This document shows, one piece after another, positions 60,701 to 64,000 of a stretch of DNA of 64,000 bases; position 1 is the stretch's first letter; each line of letters starts with the position of its first letter. Below the pieces are notes generated by a model that worked only from the letters and a program-made list of their open reading frames with translations, was not told the DNA's origin and searched no databases. Source of the stretch: Cheiracanthium punctorium (Eukaryota > Arthropoda > Arachnida > Araneae > Cheiracanthiidae); the NCBI GenBank assembly GCA_038373885.1, contig JAWZYV010000685.1, positions 186,001-250,000 on the forward strand, written 5' to 3'. The translations under genes and the position numbers were made by a program.

Positions 60701-61147
60701 TTTTTCCAATCTTCAGAAAAAATTTGATAATTTGATATTGTATGAAGTCAACTTTTCCGGCAACTGCAAAGTCTTTTTTCTCGCTGTCCACAGCATTTCC
60801 TATGTATGCATACTGAGAGCGAGAGAAAGAAATTAATGCTCTTACTCTATCTGAGCTATCACCCGCTGAATCTTTGGGTGATTTGGCCGCTCTCAGTATG
60901 CATACATAGGAAATGCTGTCCACAGCATTTCCTATGTATGCATACTGAGAGCGAGAGAAAGAAATTAATGCTCTTACTTTATCTGAGCTATCACCCGCTG
61001 AATCTTCATCGAGAAGATCTTCTCTCGTTTGAGCTCGATAAAGAGAGCGATTTGTATCCAAATCCGCAGAGCTTTCTTCTTCTGGTAACTGATCTACTTC
61101 AGGCAAGTCATCCGAGTCTGGAATATCTCCTAAGCTCTGAACAGCAT
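13870..61147 (-). CDS. scrib: Scribble planar/apicobasal polarity scaffold (LAP family), 3' portion of a multi-exon gene
   Basis: Scribble is a cortical scaffold of the Scribble/Dlg/Lgl module, with N-terminal LRRs and four PDZ domains that bind C-terminal peptides of membrane and polarity proteins. This window carries everything after the LRRs. Four PDZ domains are visible with carboxylate-binding loops GLGLSI, GLGLSI, PLGLSI and KLGMGI. They are preceded by a LAP-type acidic segment and a stretch reading LHRRDTPHHLKNKRI, and followed by a charged tail (AKRAAWRQARLKSLEEDALKA split over two exons) that I recognise as Scribble-like. Four PDZ domains exclude the single-PDZ LAP proteins Erbin and Densin. 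All 26 exon junctions keep one reading frame. The 5' end lies beyond the window, so start codon and promoter are not seen. The exon set is my reading of splice signals and protein similarity. Confidence 0.95.
14401..14686. mobile_element. 286-bp hAT-like MITE in a scrib intron
   Basis: The ends CAGGGTTGCTACT and AGTAGCAACCCTG are perfect inverted repeats. TGTAA is repeated directly at both flanks (14396-14400, 14687-14691). Inside are several copies of a CCCTGACTTTTCCAGG-type motif in direct order. Given the possible terminal-exon models, it could lie in the last intron. Confidence 0.75.
14721..14827 (-). CDS. scrib: scrib exon: last clearly conserved exon
   Basis: It has 107 nt, phase 2 in and phase 1 out. 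It begins (R)LKSLEEDALKAQMLITKAQ and ends LAEPIEHLE. The donor is GTAATA. If the donor were ignored the frame would read GNIE and stop (14707-14709), so this could also be a terminal exon. Confidence 0.93.
15012..15796. mobile_element. 785-bp pogo/Tigger-like element with an endonuclease-like fragment
   Basis: The left end CAGTAGCACCTCATTATATC closely matches the element at 13077; the inverted right end is CAGTTATTCCTTGCTATAT. TA flanks both sides. Inside, on the plus strand from 15239, a 36-codon frame contains KTVLVGDFNINFNSEKCF, whose GDFN motif is typical of exonuclease-endonuclease-phosphatase type nucleases. Confidence 0.65.
17407..17568 (-). CDS. scrib: scrib exon: conserved C-terminal region
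   Basis: It has 162 nt, phase 2 in and phase 2 out. It starts (N)NVSEVVSRIPIRTTEIERR and ends TPAQQRALHSAKRAAWRQA. The RIPIRTT.AERR and AAWR.AR patterns match the C-terminal part of Scribble proteins as I know them. Confidence 0.95.
18047..18122 (+). repeat. tRNA-Arg(TCT)-like sequence in the left arm
   Basis: GCAAAATGGATAGAACAGTG resembles a D arm/A box. GGACTTCTACTC forms an anticodon-loop-like stretch with TCT, and AGGTCCGAATC resembles a T arm/B box. The acceptor stem does not pair convincingly, so this is a tRNA-derived repeat rather than a working gene. The inverted partner is at 19190-19258. Confidence 0.6.
19190..19258 (-). repeat. tRNA-Arg-like sequence in the right arm
   Basis: On the minus strand GCGAAATGGGTAGAATTGTG, then GGACTCCTACAC, then AGGTTTGAATC parallels the left-arm copy with an altered anticodon loop (TCC). 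It is a tRNA-derived repeat. Confidence 0.6.
20187..20352. mobile_element. 166-bp hAT-like MITE
   Basis: The ends CAGGGGCTTAGCCAG and CTGGCTACGCCCCTG are inverted repeats. The flanks are TCTTTAAA (20179-20186) and TCTTTAAG (20353-20360), an 8-bp target duplication with one mismatch. The interior has long C runs. Confidence 0.85.
20361..20840 (-). pseudogene. Coding-like island with frameshift, unknown origin
   Basis: This stretch of a scrib intron is GC-richer than its surroundings. One frame (20601-20700) reads RHSLDVIIDVRNLWKCLPIC then STEQCLAAWGDREK. A second (20356-20616) reads NNNLVLLSQKNEKGDRPEEK, then ISYIGRTLVTVTAKEDRFAE and KPDFTLYIVDLLAPGQRKP to a stop. The two appear to be one protein with a shift near 20600. 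Further upstream is CGVHASCFIHVRAVSFSGE. I do not recognise the family. A retrocopy or transposon remnant is most likely; there is no good splice acceptor to make it a scrib exon. Confidence 0.45.
20962..21100 (-). CDS. scrib: scrib exon: charged helical tail
   Basis: It has 139 nt, phase 1 to phase 2, with acceptor atgttacag and donor GTAAGC. It begins with the split Glu, then RKLASMTEEQLKGYHSIED, and continues MASPDDDLNSSEF. With the previous exon it forms a continuous Glu/Lys-rich helix. Confidence 0.93.
22373..22529 (-). CDS. scrib: scrib exon: conserved charged tail segment
   Basis: It has 157 nt, in phase 0 and out phase 1. It starts VPVPRIDDPEQLTFSEKKR and continues FELVTKIPVTIPDM, ending ELERMKEEE. 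Donor GTATGG was preferred over a GTAATT five bases on, because only the former joins the next exon in frame (Glu codon across the junction). Confidence 0.93.
23584..23742. mobile_element. 159-bp pogo/Tigger-like MITE
   Basis: The ends CAGTTGGACCTCGTTATC and, inverted, CAATCAGACCACGTTATC are flanked by TA on both sides. There is no coding capacity. Confidence 0.7.
24058..24195 (-). CDS. scrib: scrib exon: Ser/Thr-rich tail
   Basis: It has 46 codons in phase 0/0. It begins ASDLPSPIHYGSDDTSLTL and ends KLPGAKPVLPKMSK. Disorder and possible proline-directed phosphorylation sites are likely. The donor GTCAAT is a poor match to consensus, the weakest splice site in the model, but the next exon follows in phase. 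Confidence 0.88.
25350..25445 (-). CDS. scrib: scrib exon: tail
   Basis: It has 32 codons in phase 0/0, with acceptor ttcattttag and donor GTAAAG. The product starts AKSFVNNENLDEDQIMF and ends DSLAFTNSNE. No domain is seen. Confidence 0.88.
26418..26444 (-). CDS. scrib: scrib candidate 27-nt microexon
   Basis: The acceptor tttctttgcccag is strong. The exon is exactly nine codons, SPVFSPLPK, followed by donor GTTGGT. It sits between two phase-0 exons, so inclusion or skipping keeps the frame. It is Ser/Pro-rich like short alternative exons. There is no direct evidence of splicing; the donor is sub-optimal. Confidence 0.6.
27186..27240. repeat. 24-bp inverted repeat forming a hairpin
   Basis: The arms AAGGCAATAGAGTTGTCAAG(ACCA) and (TGGT)CTGGACAACTCTATTGCCTT pair with a single mismatch around the 7-base loop CCTTATC. 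It lies in a scrib intron, in a block (26960-27245) less AT-rich than its neighbours. Confidence 0.8.
27376..27474 (-). CDS. scrib: scrib exon: acidic tail exon
   Basis: It has 33 codons in phase 0/0 and donor GTAGGT. It begins EQLREKTDNNSPEETNTTD and ends NFNLIRSQ. It is low in hydrophobics and rich in Asn/Asp, so probably disordered. Confidence 0.87.
27597..27653 (-). CDS. scrib: scrib exon: short charged tail exon
   Basis: It has 19 codons in phase 0/0, reading EQEVLKETAEWEKEDMEKI, probably helical or coiled-coil. The donor is GTAGGT. A second GT four bases further on would break the frame. Confidence 0.85.
28704..28904 (-). CDS. scrib: scrib exon: end of PDZ4 and start of the C-terminal tail
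   Basis: It has 67 codons in phase 0/0. It begins VNETSLLGATYQEALTALR, then DTVRLVVCDGY closes PDZ4. The alpha-B1 position appears to be Tyr (ATYQEAL) rather than His. A Ser/His/Thr-rich tail follows (MKTSHSSSSIDREDEM). Confidence 0.96.
29124..29347. repeat. Interspersed repeat, copy 1
   Basis: It runs from GGGGTTGATCCAGGATCC to TAGATCCCTGAGTA and is homologous in the same orientation to 51001-51292. Shared blocks include the TTTTAATCAATTGTAATTTTG region. It may be a non-autonomous element; the ends GATCCAGG/GATCCCTGA are weakly inverted. Confidence 0.6.
30469..30531 (-). CDS. scrib: scrib exon: middle of PDZ4
   Basis: It has 21 codons in phase 0/0. The product INSDGAAGSDGRLVSGMRIV is strand C to D with the GAA.SDGRL pattern shared by Scribble PDZ4. 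The acceptor is ttgcag and the donor GTATTG. Confidence 0.96.
31444..31560 (-). CDS. scrib: scrib exon: start of PDZ4
   Basis: It has 39 codons in phase 0/0. It begins EIVITKHSSEKLGMGIKGG (carboxylate loop LGMGI) and ends DEGIFISW. I chose the strong donor GTAAGT after ATCTTGG over an upstream GTATTT because it keeps GIFIS, conserved at this place in PDZ4, and the phase. Confidence 0.96.
31561..43774. other. scrib: 12.2-kb scrib intron between PDZ3 and PDZ4
   Basis: AT-rich intronic DNA with poly-A/T tracts, (aaat)n runs near 39487 and 40853 and an (at)n run near 41077. I see no exon and no complete transposon with recognisable inverted ends, in contrast to the other large introns. Confidence 0.55.
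43775..43891 (-). CDS. scrib: scrib exon: end of PDZ3
   Basis: It has 39 codons in phase 0/0. It begins VNGADVCQASHKDAVMALL, with His at the alpha-B1 position, and ends LTVRHDPLPQGWQ, a motif that joins PDZ3 to PDZ4 in Scribble proteins. The donor is GTAGGG. The next exon is 12.2 kb away. Confidence 0.97.
44168..44529. mobile_element. 362-bp hAT-like MITE with perfect 8-bp target duplication
   Basis: The ends TAGAGATGAGTTCGGGCTC and GAGCCCGTCTCATCTCTA are inverted repeats flanked by CTGGACAG on each side (44160-44167, 44530-44537). Both sub-terminal regions carry repeated GAGCCCGAGCCCGA motifs. Confidence 0.9.
45013..45173. mobile_element. 161-bp pogo/Tigger-like MITE
   Basis: The left end CAAAAGAACCTGCCTAATGTG and the inverted right end CAGTGGAACCTGTTAAGTG pair with mismatches. 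TA flanks both sides. The inner GGCTACC/GGTAGTC motifs also pair. Confidence 0.7.
45351..45413 (-). CDS. scrib: scrib exon: middle of PDZ3
   Basis: It has 21 codons in phase 0/0. The product IVPEGAAARTGKLKVGDRLL covers the helix alpha-A and the GDR turn. The acceptor is actgtag; the donor GTAAAA is weaker than most others in the gene. Confidence 0.96.
45561..45671 (-). CDS. scrib: scrib exon: start of PDZ3
   Basis: It has 37 codons in phase 0/0 and donor GTATGT. The product VNLVKAGGPLGLSIIGG, then HTCHPFGAEEPGIFISK, is the characteristic Scribble PDZ3 beginning, with the carboxylate loop PLGLSI and the HPFG..EPGIFISK signature. Confidence 0.98.
46824..47282 (-). CDS. scrib: scrib exon: 153-aa linker between PDZ2 and PDZ3
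   Basis: This is the largest coding exon seen, phase 0/0, with donor GTAAGA. The sequence is rich in Ser, Pro and Tyr (LIGLPRPYTPKIYSSGSYMA, then YMGSYRRPEISSS) and later in charged residues (KKEPGNKAEKENEK). It has no recognisable fold and is probably disordered, with many possible phosphorylation sites. The polarity of the gene and the phases of both neighbours fix it. Confidence 0.92.
47868..48047 (-). CDS. scrib: scrib exon: rest of PDZ2
   Basis: It has 60 codons in phase 0/0, with acceptor taatacag and donor GTAAGC. It starts GIYITKISENGAASKDGKL and continues QVGDKVLTINGVDMEGARQD. Helix alpha-B reads ARQDQAVSLL, with Gln where many class I PDZ domains, including vertebrate Scribble PDZ2 as I recall it, carry His. 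Confidence 0.97.
48984..49067 (-). CDS. scrib: scrib exon: start of PDZ2
   Basis: It has 28 codons in phase 0/0 and donor GTATGT. The product begins ILHTTLIREQNGLGLSIS, strand A plus the GLGLSI carboxylate loop. A solo LTR ends only 58 bp upstream of its acceptor. Confidence 0.96.
49126..49835 (+). mobile_element. Solo LTR of a retrotransposon (710 bp)
   Basis: It starts TGTAACATTA and ends TAATGTTACA, the TG...CA terminal repeats of an LTR. It is flanked by TATA on each side, within a TA-rich microsatellite that makes the duplication ambiguous. On the plus strand a TATAA (49397) is followed 75 bp later by AATAAA (49472), the order expected for U3-R. It is GC-richer than the gene around it. 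No internal retroelement genes or second LTR follow. Orientation is opposite to scrib. Confidence 0.75.
50179..50511 (-). CDS. scrib: scrib exon: long disordered linker between PDZ1 and PDZ2
   Basis: It has 111 codons in phase 0/0, with acceptor ttgttgcag and donor GTAAAG. The sequence is rich in Asn, Thr, Glu and Pro (for example KNETSNKTQNDTPTKNK) and looks disordered. It makes this linker clearly longer than the short PDZ1-PDZ2 spacer of vertebrate Scribble as I remember it. It is placed by position, open frame and phase rather than by conserved residues. Confidence 0.9.
50741..50860 (-). CDS. scrib: scrib exon: end of PDZ1
   Basis: It has 40 codons in phase 0/0. It begins VNGKILENVTHFDAVDALK, covering the helix alpha-B. 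By alignment with class I PDZ domains the His of THFDAV is the alpha-B1 residue that reads Ser/Thr at ligand position -2. Strand F follows (TMHMVIRRDL). Confidence 0.96.
51001..51292. repeat. Interspersed repeat, copy 2
   Basis: Homologous to 29124-29347 (AATTTTCATG..CAATTTT..AAAATAATTTACA, then TTTTGTGAAGGGATC..AAAACAGACC). A C-rich run follows the left end. Confidence 0.6.
51668..51745 (-). CDS. scrib: scrib exon: middle of PDZ1
   Basis: It has 26 codons in phase 0/0 and donor GTAAGT. The product starts GIFVSKVIAGGPAETAGLR and ends IGDKIVS: strands C and D and the conserved GD(K/R) turn of a PDZ fold. Confidence 0.97.
51871..51995 (-). CDS. scrib: scrib exon: start of PDZ1
   Basis: The acceptor follows a T-rich tract (atttttttag) and the donor is GTAACT. 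The phase-1 entry restores a Gly codon. The product contains EEIEILIKKTTAGLGLSIAG, which is strand A plus the GLGF-type carboxylate loop of PDZ1, then GGVGSTPYKGNDE. Confidence 0.97.
52868..53690. repeat. Array of ~80-bp tandem units
   Basis: About six partial or full units share GAAAATATGCTAA, GGCCCTTTGCGAGACCC and GTCCGGCCACCGCTGTAGGG. The first (52880-52980) is inverted relative to the others. The array is GC-rich compared with the surrounding intron. Confidence 0.8.
53351..53512. mobile_element. 162-bp MITE nested inside the tandem array
   Basis: The ends GGGAGTTTGTGCA and TGCACAAACTCCC are perfect inverted repeats flanked by TA. Inside are paired GGTAACGCTAACG and CGGTTAGCGTTAGC-type blocks. 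Confidence 0.75.
53995..54703. mobile_element. 709-bp pogo/Tigger-like element
   Basis: The ends CAGTGAAACCTGCATATAAC and, inverted, CAGTGAAACCTGTACATAA match. A second inner inverted pair (CCTGCATATAACAATAT with CCTGCCTATAACAATAT) exists. TA follows the right end; the left flank is TACA. No transposase frame was recognised. Confidence 0.7.
55482..56974. mobile_element. Harbinger-like element split by a hAT-like insertion
   Basis: The left end GGGCGCGTTCAAGAATTCA and the inverted right end GGGCCTGTTCGAGAATTCA are terminal inverted repeats. The start resembles PIF/Harbinger ends. No clean target duplication is seen. The element is interrupted at 55690-56820. Confidence 0.6.
55690..56820. mobile_element. 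1.13-kb hAT-like element nested in the Harbinger-like one
   Basis: The ends CAGGGTTCCCGCTAG and TAATGGGAACCCTG are inverted. GTATTG is repeated directly at both flanks (55684-55689, 56821-56826). The left part has repeated TCTCGC motifs. A 144-codon minus-strand open frame lies inside but shows no transposase motif I recognise. Confidence 0.75.
57574..57694 (-). CDS. scrib: scrib exon: Ser/Gln-rich linker before PDZ1
   Basis: It has 121 nt, enters in phase 0 and leaves in phase 1 with donor GTAAGT. It begins VLAILAQSEKKEQSDDSSS and is low-complexity and probably disordered. It is assigned by its splice sites and perfect phase fit with both neighbours. A 5.6-kb intron full of transposons follows. 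Confidence 0.88.
59612..59752 (-). CDS. scrib: scrib exon: conserved basic motif between LRRs and PDZ1
   Basis: It has 47 codons in phase 0/0, a good acceptor (ttctgcag) and donor GTATGT. The product begins DIEKHVGFDTDVDDQSE and contains KLHRRDTPHHLKNKRI. The HRRDTPH core is the part most diagnostic of Scribble as I know the family. Confidence 0.95.
59979..60044. repeat. Compound microsatellite
   Basis: A C run (13), an A run, then (AAAC)n followed directly by (GCAC)n. Sequence accuracy may be low here. Confidence 0.9.
60786..61006. repeat. 89-bp direct duplication of an exon-intron boundary plus a 31-bp palindrome
   Basis: Positions 60786-60874 and 60918-61006 are identical except for one base. 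Each copy holds the last 29 bp of the exon at 60978-61147, its GTAAGAG donor and following intron. Between and overlapping them is a perfect palindrome: 60889-60919 and 60922-60952 with a CC spacer. The offset is 132 bp and the frame stays open through both copies. Confidence 0.95.
60978..61147 (-). CDS. scrib: scrib exon: acidic post-LRR segment
   Basis: The acceptor is attacag at 61148 and the donor GTAAGAG lies just below 60978. Two bases finish a codon begun in an exon outside the window, then 56 codons follow. The product contains SLGDIPDSDDLPEVDQLPEE and ends SAGDSSDK: an acidic, Ser-rich segment typical of the region after the LRRs. The last 29 bp and the donor are duplicated downstream in the intron (see the repeat at 60786-61006). 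Confidence 0.93.
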
Positions 61148-61883
61148 CTGTAATATTAATTTAGATTCATATATAAAAGATTATTAAAACACACAAGAAA
61201 AGCATTACTGTTACACACAGTATATCATGATTAAAAATTACTTTCTCTTGAACACATTAGCTTCAGAACGACATAGTCATAAAAGAGGGCTGTAGTTATA
61301 GTAAAGCAGCTATGTGCTATGAAACTGCTTACAGCATTAAATTAGAAGTTAATGCAATTATCTCAAAAACGGGACCCAGTTCAAATACTCAGTAAAACCC
61401 ACAAATACCTGGGTAACCAGGGATTTGGCCAAAAAACTGGAGCATGATGTACAACCTGGCAGGAGACTCACAGGCACAAGCATCAGTAATATGTCTTTAG
61501 GCCTTCTATTTTTATGCAAGGAGTCTTCTTACTAAGTACATGATGAGGAACAACTTTGTAATTGACATTTTCCCTGTGTCTCTCAGCATTTTTGAGATAC
61601 GAATACTAGCTATGAATTTTGACAACAAGTGGAGATGTAAGCAACATAATGCACACCTTATAACCAGTCCCTACTTTTAGGATTATAGCTCTTGCCGTAC
61701 CAAGGTAAATAGTGTGAGAAAGGACTTTAGTGGGAACACTACACACAGAACAGTATCCAGCCAAATTTGAACAAGGAAAATGCAAAAATACATTTATTAA
61801 TGACTGTCATTTTATCTCTCACCCCCTTTATTGAAAATTGTCCAAAAAATGTGTCCCAAAAAAGCAACATAATTTTACATATA

Positions 61884-62711
61884 CAGTACACTCCGGTTAT
61901 AACGGACCTGAGATGTAACGTACTATCAGCTATAACATACCTAGAAGCTAAGTACCGATTGAAGTCCTATATTTATAATGTTATTTAACTTCGGTTAAAA
62001 CGTACTTAACAAAAGTACGTACTTCGGCTATAACGTACTTTTTATACCAAAGCCAAAAATAAAATTTTGCTTTTCTTAAGCATTTTATTTCCTTGTTCTC
62101 GGAAATTTCAGTACTTTCAAAAACACTCGTTGTCAGTTTTCAGATTCTCTAGCGAGATGAATTGTGTATGAATGAAGGGAGCGATCTTTTATCTTTTTCG
62201 CCTGCTAGGTAGGGCTAAGAACAAGACCATGTTTTTTATTTGTCATTCATCAATGTAAATGCCTCCTGAAAAGCCTTATCTATAATGATTCTGATGATAG
62301 TGAAGATGAAACAGAGGAACCTATACCAAGCATACCCGACAGATTCAATGCTGCAAAAACATTATCACGATTTTTTGAATGCCGCATTGATGATGCAGAG
62401 GCTCTACAAAAGTCTATTGTGGATATCCAAAGCGGTATTTTTAAAGTAGCATCTGCCCATTTAAAACAAAAGAAAATGACAGATTATTTATCTCAATAAA
62501 AATTGTAAGTAATAAAGAATTTTCTCTGTTTAATTTAAATTTTAAAAAATCAGACCTGTTTAAAACACATATTACAATGAAATTATGAGCCCACTTTCTT
62601 TTTTTTTGTGTAATATTGAATCTTACCGGCGGTACTGCTTATAATGTACTTCGGCTATAACGTACTACTTTTTTAGGTCCCGTGAGAGTACGTTATAACC
62701 GGTGTCTACTG
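61884..62711 (+). mobile_element. 828-bp Tigger/pogo element retaining the transposase C-terminus
   Basis: The ends CAGTACACTCCGGTTATAAC and, inverted, CAGTAGACACCGGTTATAAC are flanked by TA on both sides. Inner repeats of the motif GGCTATAACGTAC lie near both ends. The plus-strand relic at 62284-62499 identifies the family. Confidence 0.88.
62284..62499 (+). pseudogene. Tigger-like transposase C-terminal fragment
   Basis: The frame reads NDSDDSEDETEEPIPSIP, then ALQKSIVDIQSGIFKVAS and KQKKMTDYLSQ before TAA. An acidic segment followed by a helical block and a short KQ...TDYL tail is the usual end of Tigger/pogo transposases. The DDE catalytic core and DNA-binding domain are absent, so it cannot transpose itself. 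Confidence 0.7.
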
Positions 62712-63358
62712 TATTTAAATACTAATAGTTAACAACAGTTTTAATCTGTTTTACAATATTTCGTAAGGTGTAGAATATGCATCACATGTATTTTTCTATA
62801 AATAGGTTACAATCATAAAAATTTTTAACAGAGTTACCAGGCGAAATACACGAAAGATGAGAGATAAAATGACAGTCAATTAATATCGTTTTAATATGCC
62901 AATAATGAAACTAAAACATTAGGGGGGTTCAGTTGGGTCTGCCCCTGATGGTGCTCGAACAGCCGAGTTATATACCAACATATCAATGCATCACAGTGAT
63001 TAACTCTTATGCTTTGAAGCCTTTATTTTATTTTAATGAACTTTTATCTCACAACTAAACATTCTTTTTTTTTCCAAAACCAGAAAATATCAAACCTACT
63101 TTTTAATCTATTAAATAACACTATCCCCTGCCTATATATATATAAATAAATGTTTAAGAGGAAAAGAAATGCTATTGCATCTAACTACAAAAGCTATAAC
63201 TCTAAAGTATTAAAACAGAGCAGATTGTGACAGTCAAATTACAATGAAGATTACAGATGTAAAACAAGCATGGAAAATGATACATAAACTGCATTTTAAA
63301 CTGTGAACTTCTTTTTTTCATTAACAATGTAAAAAATCAACAGAGTGCTTCATTGATA

Positions 63359-63522
63359 CAGTCAACTCTGGTTATAGTGAACTTTTAGGAATCATCAAAT
63401 TTCATCCACTATATCCGAAGTTCACTAAAACCAAAGTGTCCCCATGGTGAAAATTGTATGTGAATTGGGACTAATGGTTTATGTTCACTATAGCTGAAAG
63501 TTCACTATATCTGCAGTTGACT
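63359..63522. mobile_element. 164-bp pogo-like MITE
   Basis: CAGTCAACTCTGGTTATAGT at the left pairs with AGTCAACTGCAGATATAGTG read inverted from the right. TA flanks the left end; the right end lacks its terminal TG. Confidence 0.65.
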
Positions 63523-63703
63523 ATTTTGATTAGGTGGATTGTGAGCACAGCTTACATTTAGATCAAATTAACTAAACATATAGCTATTTAAGGAGAAGAT
63601 AAATCAATATTAATATAGGAAGTAAAAAAAAAAAGTATTCAAATTAAAATAACAAAATTACAACTTCTTATTTTTTTAACAAAACAAAGAAAAAGGATAT
63701 ACA

Positions 63704-63840
63704 GTCAAACATGTATCTCGAGCCTGTATATCTCAAAAACCTCTACATGTCAAAATTTCTACAATTCCCTACATTTATAAACAAAATTCAATGTATTTTC
63801 CTTGTTTATCTTGAAAAAATTTCCTTCAAAACCTCTATAC
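63704..63840. mobile_element. Left part of a pogo-like element, interrupted
   Basis: TA is followed by CAGTCAAACATGTATCTCGA, a typical pogo/Tigger-like start, with inner repeats TATCTC and ACCTCTA. No right end is reached before a hAT-like sequence begins at 63841. Confidence 0.5.
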
Positions 63841-64000
63841 AGGGTTCCCACACTTTTTTGCAGTATGAATTCCAGGAGTTTTTAAGGAGTTTTCCAGGAG
63901 AAAATATAATTTTTCCAGGAGTATACATAAATACCTTTTCTAACCAAGCATCATCGAAAATGCTTTTTCCACCTGGCATCTTTAGGCAAATTGAAAAGGA
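63841..64000. mobile_element. Left end of a hAT-like repeat running out of the window
   Basis: The start AGGGTTCCCACACTTTTTTG resembles the CAGGGTTCCC end of the element at 55690. Direct copies of TTCCAGGAG follow. The right end is outside the window. Confidence 0.45.

Noticed and set aside
62915..63030. tRNA- or SINE-like stretch (minus strand CTGTTCGAGCACC)
   Set aside because: A B-box-like motif exists but the A box and cloverleaf pairing are not convincing.

Overview
The window is eukaryotic genomic DNA. It is very AT-rich, with long introns, consensus GT/AG splice sites, many microsatellites and a dense scatter of cut-and-paste DNA transposons (pogo/Tigger-like, hAT-like, mariner). No prokaryotic features were seen. 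The conserved gene and the repeat types suggest an arthropod, possibly an arachnid with a large genome; the taxon is inference, not proof.

Nearly all of the coding capacity belongs to one gene on the minus strand: the 3' two thirds of a Scribble (scrib) orthologue, a LAP-family cell-polarity scaffold. I place 26 exons (61147 down to 13870). One is a 27-nt microexon and the last is only a candidate. The splice phases of all 26 agree, giving about 1,168 residues. In transcript order they encode the acidic post-LRR region (60978-61147, 59612-59752), a Ser-rich linker (57574-57694), PDZ1 (51995-50741), a 111-aa linker exon, PDZ2 (49067-47868), a 153-aa linker exon, PDZ3 (45671-43775), a 12.2-kb intron, PDZ4 (31560-28704), and a C-terminal tail of short exons ending in a conserved charged helical segment (22529-14721). 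The promoter and the leucine-rich-repeat exons lie beyond position 64000. The true C-terminus is unresolved.

The introns and the 3' flank hold most of the unusual structure. From left to right: a 160-bp hAT MITE (2951); an unassigned 48-codon ORF (3841); a 3.8-kb element with about 400-bp inverted ends (4586-8404), carrying degenerate ~165-bp tandem repeats and a mariner relic nested in its right arm; pogo-like MITEs (13077, 15012, 23584, 45013, 53995, 61884, 63359); a foldback element with tRNA-Arg-like sequence in both arms (17864-19446); a coding-like broken island (20361-20840); a hairpin (27186-27240); a solo LTR 58 bp from the PDZ2 acceptor (49126-49835); a MITE filled with tandem repeats and a second nested MITE (52732-53786); and a hAT-like element nested in a Harbinger-like one (55482-56974).

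The observation most directly affecting the gene is an 89-bp duplication of the 3' end of the first visible exon, together with a perfect 31-bp palindrome (60786-61006). It creates a second in-frame splice donor 132 nt downstream.
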